Part shown: in pieces, positions 10,456 to 20,555 of the stretch
Numbering within the stretch: position 1 is the first letter of the stretch
Layout: every line of letters begins with the position of its first letter
Assembly: GCA_023362775.1 (NCBI GenBank)
Contig: JALMGJ010000002.1
Location: forward strand, 63,875,914 to 63,939,913
From: Charina bottae
Lineage: Eukaryota > Chordata > Lepidosauria > Squamata > Charinaidae
Length of the DNA: 64,000 bases
Direction of reading: 5' to 3'
Notes under the pieces: model-generated
Told to the model about the DNA's origin: nothing
The model's input: only the letters and a program-made list of their open reading frames with translations
Databases searched by the model: none
Made by a program: the position numbers and the translations under genes

Positions 10456-10644
10456 TTTAAATTATCAGGAGCAGTGGCTCCCTCTTGTATGTAATAGAAC
10501 TGGTGAAATATGTAAACCTTGGCATAATAATTTGCACATGGAGGTTCTATCAAGGTTTCCCCTATTGACCCATTCCAGGTAAGTTAGACTACATTTCCCC
10601 TCAGCCAAAATGGACATTGCCCCCTCCCAGTGAGGGAGGCTTGC

Positions 10645-10695
<51 letters not shown>

Positions 10696-11111
10696 TGAGA
10701 TTTATATGGCTGCCCAACTCACAGTGGCTATAAGTTCATTTATACTAATATTTACCAACAAATATTGATATACCATTTATCAATAGTGTTAGGTGTTCTT
10801 AGTGAAGTCCACATAGACTCAAGGATATTTGTGAGCTGGAAAAGCCAAGTCATAAAAAGTAAGAAACCACAATCAATGGTTTTTCTCTTGGATTCTAGGA
10901 GAACACGGTTGTATGTCAGGATCTTAGAATCATGTTGAGAAGACTTAGTGTTAATTCAGCATATGGCAGACTAAAGTTGGACCAACATTTTAAATTTTAT
11001 ACTGCTTTCAATGTACACATCACCTCACATGGTTACTTAAAAGTGCGAAGATGTGAGGAAGAGTGGGAGGCGAATTGAGGGGAGGAACCTTATTGGTGAG
11101 CCAGACCGAAA
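10456..11111. other. Intergenic DNA with an (ATTT)n repeat
   Basis: An uninterrupted (ATTT)n run fills 10645-10696. A LINE/SINE-type tail (GCTGCCCAACTCACAGTGGC, to about 10740) follows. Nothing recognisable was seen in the remainder. Confidence 0.6.
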
Positions 11112-11132
11112 TATGATAGCTTATCATATTTT
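11112..11132. repeat. L1 target-site duplication, 3' side
   Basis: A 21-bp sequence matches 14837-14857 with one mismatch (position 8, G versus T). It brackets the nested L1. Confidence 0.8.
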
Positions 11133-11471
11133 TATTAAAGATTTTTTCAAACAAAAAAAGACAAATCTAAAAGAAAAAATAAAAGAATAAGAAAAAAAGA
11201 TAAGAATAAAAGGTGCAGGAAACAAAAAGAAAAAAAGGAAAGATAGAAAAAAGAACTAAGAGAACAAAAGTCAGAAAAATAAGTGACTTCCAACCTTCTT
11301 TGCAACAGAAATTAACAAACTTATTATCCAACCTTCCTCCTTAATAATCCCTTCAGCCCCTTGTTTAGTTCTTTTTCAGTCATCATATCCATAAATCATC
11401 ACTTCACTTTTCTCTATTTTCAGCAAAAAAGTCTATAAAAAGTTTCCAATCTTTTAAAAAGGTACTTATTG

Positions 11472-11479
11472 TCTTACCC
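11472..11479. repeat. 8-bp target duplication, left side of hAT-A
   Basis: TCTTACCC is repeated exactly at 13114-13121. Confidence 0.9.
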
Positions 11480-11554
11480 CAAGGGTCGGCAAACTTTTTA
11501 TCCCGGGAGCCATTTTGGCATGCTCGTGCACATTTTGAAATGCTCGAGAGCCAG

Positions 11555-11720
11555 GGGGCGGGGTTTGCGGGTGGGGGCCAATTGCATGGAAGGGGGCGGG
11601 GTTTGCGGGCGAGAGCCAATCGTGTGGAAGGGGGCGGGTTTTGCGGGCGGGAGCCAATCACGTGGAAGGGGGCGGGGTTTGTGGGCGGGAGCCAATCACG
11701 TGGAAGGGGGCGGGGGGCTC
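11555..11720 (+). repeat. 38-bp tandem array with GC box and CCAAT box
   Basis: Units start at 11555, 11593, 11631, 11669 and 11707 (exact 38-bp period, last unit partial). Each full unit has GGGGCGGG (Sp1-type GC box) and GCCAAT (NF-Y-type CCAAT box). Units 3 and 4 also have CACGTG (E-box). A further isolated unit lies at 13016-13050 near the right end. The motif set is promoter-like. A related array sits in hAT-B. Confidence 0.85.
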
Positions 11721-12337
11721 ACAGAGGGCTCATGGAGGGAGGGGGCGCAGCCAGCGGCTCCACGAACCCGGCCCGGCCGCCCCACCGGGAGTGGTGGAGA
11801 AAGAGCTGCCACCCTCCGGCAGGCAGGACGGGCGTGGGAGAGCGGAAGGCTGCGCCCTCTCCACCGGGCGGGACCCACGCCTCCTTCCCTGCGGGCGGGC
11901 GAGGCAGGGAGAGAAGGGGAGACGGAGGGGCTCCCTCTCCGGCCTCTGCGCCCCTTCAGGCCTGTCTCTACGAGGGGGGTGGCAGGAGGGAACTCCCTGT
12001 CCAAGGGGAAGCGCTGGGAACCAGCGGCAGAGGTTGGCCGACTCCTAGAGCGGCTGCCGCGGGCAACTTCTCCGCTCTGCCCGGCTCAAAACCTGGGACA
12101 CGGGAGAGCGGAAGGCTGCGCCCTCTCCACCAGGTGGGACCCGCGCCTCCTTCCCCGCTGGCGCCCGAGCGCAGACACCAGCCGGGACCCCGCGCGGAAG
12201 ATGCTGCTCGCCACCAGCGCCTGACGTCAAGGCGGCTGTGCTTCTGCGCCCGGCAGGCGGGCGAGGCAGGGAGAGAAGGGGAGATGGAGGGGCTCCCTCT
12301 CCGGCCTCTGCGCCCCTTCAGGCCCGTCTCTGCGAGG

Positions 12338-13012
12338 CCCGGCGCGGCAGGGAGGCGCTGCTGGCCCGGGACACGGTGCTGTCGGAGGTGGCGCAGGAGC
12401 AGCTGCAGGGGCTGCTGTGGCTGGAGATGGTGCTGCTCCGCGGCATCCAGGTGCTGGGCGAGGGCGCAGGCCCGGGACACGAGCGGCAGGGCGGTGCAGG
12501 GGGCCTGGCCGGGGCAGTGGCGGTGGCGGTGGGGGGACGGAGCCGGCGGAGGTTTGCCGGGCGGCAGGACGGGGCGGGCGGCACTGCTGGGGCTGGTAGC
12601 GGAGCTGGAGGGAGCAGAGGGACCAGGCGTTCCCATGGGCGCAGCGCGCGCTCTGCAACCCGCCTTGGAGAAGCGGCCGTGGGAGGCCCTCCGGGTGCAC
12701 CCTCGCGCCCCATCAATCCCCCCACCCCGCTGTTCGGCGTCCTCTCCCCCCGCTAACCCAAGCCCTGCGGCGGCCGGGAGAGCCGAGCCAGGCTCGGACC
12801 GGAGGCGGCCAAGGGGAGAGCAGGCGGCTCTTCGCCCTGCGCTGCCCTGCCGCTCGCATCCCGGGCCCGCGCCCTCACCCAGCACCTGGATGCCGCGGAG
12901 CAGCACCATCTCCAGCCGCAGCAGCCCCTGCAGCCATTCCTGCGCCGCCTCCAACAGCGCCGCGTCCCGGGCCAGCAGCGCCTCCCTGCCGCGCCGGGCC
13001 TCGCTCAGTGCG
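12338..13012. repeat. Inverted repeat of an exon-like segment inside hAT-A
   Basis: Two arms of about 135 bp (about 12338-12470 plus; about 13012-12870 minus) are roughly 90-93% identical by eye. Both encode ARRGREALLARD, then LEMVLLRGIQVLGEG, in an uninterrupted frame. The minus-strand copy is followed by a donor-like GGTGAG. I do not recognise the source gene. A captured host exon is an inference. Confidence 0.55.
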
Positions 13013-13113
13013 AGAGCCAGGGGGCGGGGTTTGCGGGCGGGGCCCAATCGGGAGCCACACTCAAGGGGCCAAAGAGCCGCATCTGGCTCGCGAGCCGCCA
13101 TTTCCGACCCTTG

Positions 13114-13121
13114 TCTTACCC
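13114..13121. repeat. 8-bp target duplication, right side of hAT-A
   Basis: TCTTACCC is the exact copy of 11472-11479. Confidence 0.9.
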
Positions 13122-13660
13122 TGACCAAACAGGTCAGTTTTGCCATTTCTGACAATTCCGACGTCTTCACAACCCATTCCTCCATTGTGGTAATTTCCAT
13201 ATTCCTCCATTGTTGTGCATATAATAGTCTTGCTGCAGTTACCATACATAAAATCAGTCTTCCATGAGTTTTTTTCTAATTGGCTATCCATAAGTCCCAA
13301 TAAGAAAAGTTCTGGCTTCTTCTCAACATTAATCTTTAAGAATTTTTGTATCATTGTATGTATTTACATCCAGAATTTTCTAGCTTTGTTACAAGTCCAC
13401 CATGCATGGTAAAATGTCCCTTCATGTTTTTCACATTTCCAACATTGATTTGAGGTACTTTTATAGATCTTTGATAGTTCCTCTGGTGTCATATACCAAC
13501 AGTACACCATTTTATACAAATTCTCTCTTAAATTATAACACAATGTGAAATTTCATCCCATTTACCCACATTCTCTCTCATTTGTCCATTTGTATGTTAT
13601 AACCAAAATTCATAACCCATTTCATCATGCAATTCTTAACTTGTTCTTCAGTTTCATACC

Positions 13661-13663
13661 TTA

Positions 13664-13710
<47 letters not shown>

Positions 13711-14539
13711 TTTAATTTATATAACTGCCCATCTCCCCCAACGGGGAACTCTGGGCGGTTTACAATAAAATAGATTAAAATAAAATATAAAATATAAAAA
13801 CACCAGTTTATACAATCAATATAATAAATAGTTATAAAATCCAGATGGGAGATAGCATTGATAAAAAGAAGGACATTATAGAATTAAGGGATTAACCACC
13901 CCCATGAGGAACTATCATTTCCTCTTTCCCATGCCAGGCGGCAGAACCAGGTCTTCAATTCTTTCCTTAAGGTCGGGAGGGAGGGGATCTGTCTCAACTC
14001 TGGGGACAAGATGTTCCATAGTGTAGGTTTCACCACAGAGAAGGCCCATCTTCTAGCCCCATCAGATAACACTCTCTGATTGATGGGGCTCGTAGCAGGC
14101 CCTCTCTGAATGATCGGGTGGGGCGGGTCGATGTTATGGGGATAAGATGGTCCCTCAGGTATTCTGGCCCCATGCCATGTAGGGCTTTAAAGGTAATAAC
14201 CAACACCTTGAATTGTACCTGAAAGCAAACTGGCACCCAATCCAGCTCGCGGAGCAAAGGTGTTATATGTGCAGATCTTGGCGCACCCAAAATTGCTTGC
14301 GCGGCCGCATTTTGCACCAGCTCTAGCTTCCGGATAGTCTTCAAGGGTAGCCCCATGTAGAACGCATTGCAATAATCTACATGGGAGATGACGAGAGCAT
14401 GAGTGACTGTTCGGAGGGCGTCGCGATCCAGGAATGGGCGTAACTGGAGCACCAGCCGAAGCTGTGCAAAAGCCCTCCTAGCCACGACTGCCACCTGCTC
14501 TTCAAGCAGGAGTCGTGAGTCTAGAAGGACCCCCAATTT
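13661..14539 (-). mobile_element. L2 copy C nested in L1
   Basis: (ATT)n/(ATTT)n at 13663-13714 forms the tail. The minus-strand frames 14536-14030 and 14072-13884 encode LLDSRLLLEEQVAVVARR to the L2 C-terminus KTWFCRLA. A frameshift lies near 14050. The 5' break at about 14539 is followed by a 21-bp near-palindrome (14540-14560). Confidence 0.82.
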
Positions 14540-14857
14540 TAAGCTTTTAATAAAAGCTTAGGCATTTTTGCAATTACATGTTCATCATTTCTACATAATT
14601 CATTTTCAAATTCTGTCTTATGTTGATCAATTCCAATTGCCATTTTATCTATATTGAATCTTTCTCTTAATTGTGTGTATGAAAACCATTGGAAGCTATA
14701 TCCCTCTGCAGACAACTGTTCTCTTCATCTTAAGTTTTCCCTCTTCGTGTATTAATAAATCTTGATATGTGATCCATTTCTCTCTATCTGCTCTTTCTTT
14801 TCTATAAAATGCTTCCTGTGCTGAGACCCATAAAGGTATGATATCTTATCATATTTT

Positions 14858-17243
14858 GAACATATTCTAAAGTAATAAACAACATCTGTAGAATTGCTTA
14901 TTCTTCTGCCAGAAAATAACATTAGAATTGGGTTTTGAATGAAACTAAAGTTTAATTTGGACATAATGCTGTACTGTTCTTGGTTCCAACCTTCTTTAAG
15001 CACACACTACATAAAATTACTCCTATTATTAGATGTGAAACTGTATTTTTTCTGTACTATAAACATATGAAGTAAAAATAATTATTTAGATTTATCTTAA
15101 ATTAGTGGAAGAAGAAACAGTATTTTAAGAAGGCTTATAAAATAGCAAGCTTAAATGAATTCTTGCATGTGTTCTTTAAATATTATCTTGGTTGCTTAGC
15201 TTGAAAAGATACACAGCTGGGAGAAAGGAAAATAGGGCACATCAAGAAATAGTGCTTTGTGCTATAATTTCCTCCTAAACACTCTTCCTTTTTTCATTGT
15301 GAAATCCAAAAATGATGATAACGGGGATGATAATCATAATAATAATAACAATAGTAATAATAACAACAATAATATATTGTTGAAGCAATGTGATTTTATC
15401 AAGTCAACTTGATTGGGTTTTTGATAGGCAGATGACACTTTATTCAATTGTGCAATTTGACCTATCATGTCAATAAATGATGTGTTAGCCAGGATACTGA
15501 AGTTGACTCACTTTTTCAATCAGATGCTTTGAGGATGATGTAAGCATATTTTTCTGTTTCACTAGGAAGAAAATGTGTATCTCCAAAAGGAAAAAGCCAA
15601 ATATGGCAATAAATTAGTCTTCAGTTGTGCCCTAAAATGGGATTTTTGACTGAGATTAATGAAGGCACTCTTCAGACAGGGTAGACCACATTGTTAATGT
15701 AAAAATCCCTTAAATGTATCTACTACTGGACAGTTGGGACTAGGAGAGAACCCACTAAGCTTTGGAAAGCTAAGAAAACATCCAATTCAGGGAACTTTTT
15801 TCCCACAAAAATGAGCTAAGTCAGGGGGTCAGCATGTGAAGAATTTCAGAGCTAGATGATAGACCAATACACAAGATACATTTTCTTTATATTTGCCATT
15901 TCATCTCAGAAGGTGCAAGATTCTTCTGGATATTGCTGTGGGGGTCTTTTATGCATTTTTATTCCATTCATTGCTAAAATATAAAATCCTACAATTTCTA
16001 CATTCTGGTGTTACAGTTGCTTGGTGTTGATGATGGTGATGGTGATGGTGATGGAGAGAGAGAGAGAGTGTGTGTGTGTGAGAGAGAGATTCTCTCTCAA
16101 TACATGAAGTATCCCTCAGTTAAGGTCCTCTTCTGGTTCTGTTTATGAAGTTTTAGAAACACCAAGAAAAATTAGGCAACCCACAGATACTGCTGAGTGC
16201 CGAAGAATGTAGGACAAAGAGAAATGTTTCCCTCATCATGGCTCTCACCTTCCCTCTCCATGCAGCTGATTTATACTGCAGGGATGGATGGGGTGCGGGA
16301 AAACTCTATTATTGACTCTTCCGCCTGAAAACAACAACAAAATGATATTTGCTTATATAAGCATATGCACATGAGCAGTTTGAAAATATTTTAGATGTTA
16401 TATGCTCCAGGATAAAGGATTAAGTTTTCACCCTCTCCCACTTTCTGCATTTTTAATGTATTGATTCAAGGGAGAATATCCTTATTATTATTATTTAACG
16501 AAAATGAAAATCTTCTACCCTTTCCAAGAAACTTATTTTAAAAAATGTCCCTCGTTTCTTAGCAATATTTTGCTGCACAGGTTTGAAGAGAGAGGCAGAG
16601 TGGAAAGCTGTTTTCTGCAATCCTGTCAAAACCACCCAGAGATTAGTTATTGGCTTCTTGTCTTTTGCCAGTAAGTGCACTTTCATTGCAGACAGCAGGA
16701 GACCATGCACTACAAGATCAGTCACAGTAATGAATGTATCATCTTTATTGCCTGAAATCACATTTTAGATGATTTAAAAGGTTTTTCACTATAATACTGT
16801 ACACTGGAAAAGCTCCCAAATAAGGAACATTACATCTGAGAAGCAAACTGCTGAAAATAATATAATTTGAATGGGTAACTTGTGACCTTCTGGCTGTTGC
16901 CCTCTCCTGACCACCCCAGCCCATATCACCAATGGTAAAGATCCTGAGAATGGAAGTGCAATTATTCCTGGAGATTCTCAGGTTGCCAAGTCCTGGATAA
17001 ACAAATATGGGTAGCAATGATTCCACAGGTTGTGTCATCTGGAAGATCTTCTCTTACTTCCGAGACTCACTCCAAATGCTCTTCAGAGTTCCCAGGAAAA
17101 AAGGCATTGCAAAATAACAATTCTACATAATTACCTTTGGATGTCCTATCCAGAAATCAGCATGTATATCTTTAAACTCCTGATAGTTCATTATCTGCCT
17201 GGAAATGCATTATGATTTATCACCATCTTCTAAAATACTATAT

Positions 17244-17337
<94 letters not shown>

Positions 17338-18140
17338 CTGTGTCTGTGTGTCTGTGTCTGTGTCTGTGTCTGTGTCTGTGTCTGTGTGTCTTTCTTTAGT
17401 GGCATGAGTAGGAACATTAGTGTTTGTTAGGAACTCCTGACAAAATTTGCAAGTCAGACTCTGGGGCTAGGTTCACATAGCCTTCTGGAACAAGAAAATA
17501 CCCCCAAAGATCCAGAGCCCCAACACTGCCTGCCTCCAAGGAACCCGCTATGGAGGAATCCCCCAGCAAGGTTCTGTGAGGTGGAATTGTATGGTCCCAC
17601 TCCCACCCGCATGGCTGTTGGAATTTCATTTTAATTGTTTACTGTTTTTAACTCATGTTAGCTGCCCAAAGTCATGTACAAATGGGTGACTATGAAAATT
17701 GAAATTATAGATAAATTATAAATTATAAACCAACTAGGCTAAAATGAGGTTGAGGAATTAGTAATTTACATGCTATGGGTGCCAGGCTTTCTTTAGTACA
17801 CTGTATGAGCCAAAGCTTGAATATAATGCTTTGTTTAGACAGACAATTATATGATGTCCAAACATAAGCATCATATTTTGTTATCCTGGGTTGGCAGTTT
17901 AGTGAAGCTATCCCAACAGGCATAGGAAAAAATACCAAAGTCAAATGTAGTTAAACTGAAAAACAATTATGGATACAGTTCTGCGTACTAACATTTGGGC
18001 AAAGTTTATTCAATGGAATTTACTTTTGAGTAAACTACACAAAACATTGCACTATTTATACTGTAAACCAGTATTCAGGTTATGAAAGAAGGAAGAGACT
18101 TTATATCTGCAATATGTTTTCCGCTGTAGTCTAGATTTTG
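14858..18140. other. Intergenic DNA without genes
   Basis: No gene was found. It holds short AAT, GATGGT and (AG)n/(TG)n tracts (15320-15370, 16030-16090). A long (CT)n array followed by (TGTGTC)n sits at 17247-17395. Low-complexity frames such as poly(Leu-Ser) come from that array and are not genes. Confidence 0.6.
17247..17395. repeat. (CT)n then (TGTGTC)n microsatellite
   Basis: About 43 CT units are followed by TGTGTC/TGTC repeats. Confidence 0.95.
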
Positions 18141-18149
18141 GATTTTTTT

Positions 18150-18988
18150 TTCTGACTACCCAACCCACTACAACACAACCAACAGAAGCTATGAAAAGGA
18201 TAACACTGCCATACATCAGAAACATCTCAGAAACGACCAATAGACTGTTACAACCACATGGCACCACCATAGCACATAAACCAACCAAAACCCTTCAAAA
18301 CATCTTATGTAACCCAAAAGTCCCAGTAGCCCAAGAAGGAAAAACAGGAGTTATCTACAACATACAGTGTAAGGACTGTAACAGCCACTATGTAGGACAG
18401 ACTGGCAGAAGACTAGCAGAACGCATCCACGAACACCAAGTAGCAATCAGAAGACACGATGAAAACTCCTTAATCTCACAACACATGGACATACTCAACC
18501 ATACTTTCAACTGGGAAACTGAGCATTTTAAACCAAGCCAAATTCAAAAACTCTAGAGAATTCCTGGAAGCTTGGCACTCAGACAAAGCAGCCATCAACA
18601 GACACATAGAGGTAAACAACATTTATATACCATTCATAAGAGACAATAGAAATGCCAAAAGAGCAGAACACCTCCTTCCCAGCAATCAATACCCAGATAT
18701 GCGAAGATTAAAACCAGGATTAGCACCAGAGGAACAACCGAACAGCACAATATACCTTAATCAAGGAACTATTAACTCAGGCAATCAACCAAGCAGCAAA
18801 CAACAGCCCAATCAAGGAACTACCAAGGAGAGAAAAACACCCCCACCAGCACAAGCAGGACAAGCTATGGTATATAAACAGAGAGCAAGTCCCACTCCCT
18901 ATTCACACTGAAGATGTTGCCTAGTCTGGCAATGAAACGTCTGCAAGAAAACAACAAGGCTCAGAGAGCACCAAGGACTCCACATTTT
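18150..18988 (+). mobile_element. Penelope-like retroelement, 3' part
   Basis: A plus-strand frame (18191-18556) encodes the end of a Penelope-type protein including its GIY-YIG endonuclease: GVIYNIQCKDC, then YVGQTGRRLAERIHEH. The frame shifts near 18530, and the following sequence still reads as the conserved C-terminus. At 18907-18945 lies a CTGAAGA ... hairpin ... GAAAC block like the hammerhead-related motif of Penelope terminal repeats, followed by AACAAGGCTCAGAGAGC. The 5' part is missing. Confidence 0.82.
18191..18556 (+). pseudogene. Penelope GIY-YIG endonuclease fragment
   Basis: The 121-codon fragment has a CxxC-HYVGQTGRR core; the Cys pair (CKDC) and the Tyr/Arg residues expected of the GIY-YIG nuclease are visible. 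Penelope elements use this domain for integration next to a telomerase-like reverse transcriptase, which is absent here. The frame ends after HFKPSQIQKL by frameshift. Confidence 0.8.
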
Positions 18989-19744
18989 TTTTCTGCCTGC
19001 TGTGAATTACACCATAGCATCCAGTATATATTCATATAAAAGTGTGAGCAAGAATGATATGAACACATATGTACAGTTGCTTGACATGTAAATGCAAGTT
19101 AGCACATGCACGCAAACACGCAAACACATTCATCCCTAGTGGATTTGCAAAATGTTTTACAAATTTGTATTTCTCCATCAAGAATAAGACTGACAATTTT
19201 TTTGTCATTGCCTCCCCCTAGTGGAGAATCATTAAACTGGGACTATGTTCATAGTATTTTCCTAAAACGATTGTTAGTAGCATCAACCCTGCATAACAAT
19301 GAGAAGAGGTATATGGAAAATCATCAATGGCTCACTTAGAAGTTGTAAAGGAAACTAGTGGGACTTATAACAAAGCATCACTTCAGCGTTTTCATCCATT
19401 CCAGTCCTCCTCCCCCCAGTTTTTTTAAGCTCCACTGAGGCCCCCAGTCTCTTAGTTATTTTAGTTTAATGAGTTCCCTCAAGCCTGTGGATACTCTCTC
19501 TTGGCCCCAGGCACTGCCAAATGGATCAGCATTTCCAGGTTGAGTTCCCTATTAGCTTACATAAAATACAATGAACTACAAGCAGAGTAATGAATGTTCC
19601 CATTTATTCATCTCCTTTCTGGCATAAGCAAATTGAGCCTGAAATTATGAATAAGCAAGATAGGATAGGGAAGATTCATTCACTTGCAAATATGACCTAG
19701 CAATTCTGCAATATTTTTTTGATATGTGCAAATCATTGGCGTTC
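18989..19744. other. Unclassified intergenic DNA
   Basis: Nothing recognisable was seen apart from the presumed 3' untranslated part of the adjacent LINE remnant near 19690-19744. Confidence 0.5.
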
Positions 19745-20284
19745 ACTCGTAGCCGAGTAAGATTGTCTTCCAGGGGTAAAATCTTAACAGTGGATCCGTA
19801 AGTGGCTGTAAAGGCCAATTCTGGATCTGCACAACCTCCCACAATGAGGGCATAGGTTTCCGGGTGGGAGACGGTCATGATGAGGGTTTGCCTGACGTGC
19901 CTTCCTTTTAGCTCTTTTCTCCTTTTCGCCCTGTACTCGTGCTTCTTCAAAGTCCATAGCGCCATTAATAAAGGATGACCTCCAATTGAAACGCTCATGA
20001 GTTAGGGCTTCCCAGTTCTCAATGCTGATATTACATTTTTTTAAATTAGCTTTGAGAGTACCTTTGAATCTCTTTTGCTGTCCACCAATATTCCGTTTTC
20101 CATTCTTAAGTTGGGAGTAAAGTAGCTGCTTTGGAAGTCGATGGTCAGGCATTCGAACAACATGACCGGTCCAGCGAAGTTGATGTTGGTGAATATGGGA
20201 CTCTGAAGTAGTTGGGGTTGGGATCACACCTGGATTTTTTGGTGGTAGTGGTGGGGAATATAATGTCTCATATTTAGTCATATG
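19745..20284 (-). mobile_element. LINE C-terminal remnant with C2H2-type finger
   Basis: A 165-codon minus-strand frame carries QLRWTGHVVRMPDHRLPKQL, the typical post-reverse-transcriptase segment of several non-LTR retrotransposons. It ends in a zinc-finger-like CPHCGRLCRSRIGLYSHLRIH. The downstream 3' sequence (GAAGACAATCTTACTCGGC) fits an element 3' UTR. The upstream reverse transcriptase is absent. The clade is uncertain. Confidence 0.7.
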
Positions 20285-20434
20285 TTTGATCTAAGGAAAC
20301 ATTATAGACAAACATACTGTATTTATGAATGAGTACAGGACTTAAGGATCAATGTCTTAAACCCAAATCTCTAGAAAATACATTGGCTGTGAGATGCTCT
20401 ATGAAGCCTCAACAACCTGTCTACACTGCCTGCC

Positions 20435-20446
20435 ACTTTGAGGGTT
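20435..20446. repeat. Target duplication, 3' side of BovB copy 2
   Basis: ACTTTGAGGGTT is repeated exactly at 22837-22848. Confidence 0.92.
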
Positions 20447-20555
20447 GTTGTTTATTCGTTCAGTCGTTTCCGACTCCTCGTGACCTCATGGACCAGCCCA
20501 CGCCAGAGCCCTCTGTCGGCCGTCACCATCCCCAGCTCCCCAATGGTTGAGTCCG

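Larger units (their letters stand above)
11480..13113. mobile_element. hAT-A: GC-rich composite hAT element
   Basis: The element begins CAAGGGTCGG and ends CCGACCCTTG (perfect 10-bp terminal inverted repeats) and has an exact 8-bp target duplication, the hAT hallmark. No transposase is visible, so it is non-autonomous. The 1634-bp interior is strikingly GC- and CpG-rich against AT-rich surroundings. It contains a 38-bp tandem array (11555-11720), direct repeats (11836/12101 and 11891/12256 starts) and a roughly 135-bp inverted repeat (12340-12470 against 12870-13012). Several long ORFs cross it, but they are by-products of GC content except possibly the inverted-repeat segment. Confidence 0.85.
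11133..14836 (-). mobile_element. 5'-truncated L1 split by a hAT and an L2 insertion
   Basis: About 1.2 kb of L1 remains once the two inserts (11480-13113 and about 13661-14539) are removed. The minus strand encodes the C-terminal part of L1 ORF2 (IQKFLKINVEKKPELFLLGL around 13354-13290; QEAFYRKERADREKWI-type sequence near 14810) and a purine-rich 3' UTR. A 21-bp duplication with one mismatch shows that the whole is one target-primed insertion. Confidence 0.85.

Noticed and set aside
11540..13267. 575-codon and other long overlapping ORFs in the GC-rich block
   Set aside because: Several frames on both strands are open at once because stop codons are rare at this GC content. The block is a hAT element with direct and inverted repeats. 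No family motif was seen except the exon-like segment reported separately.
17205..17430. Poly(Leu-Ser) ORFs
   Set aside because: Translations of the (CT)n microsatellite.
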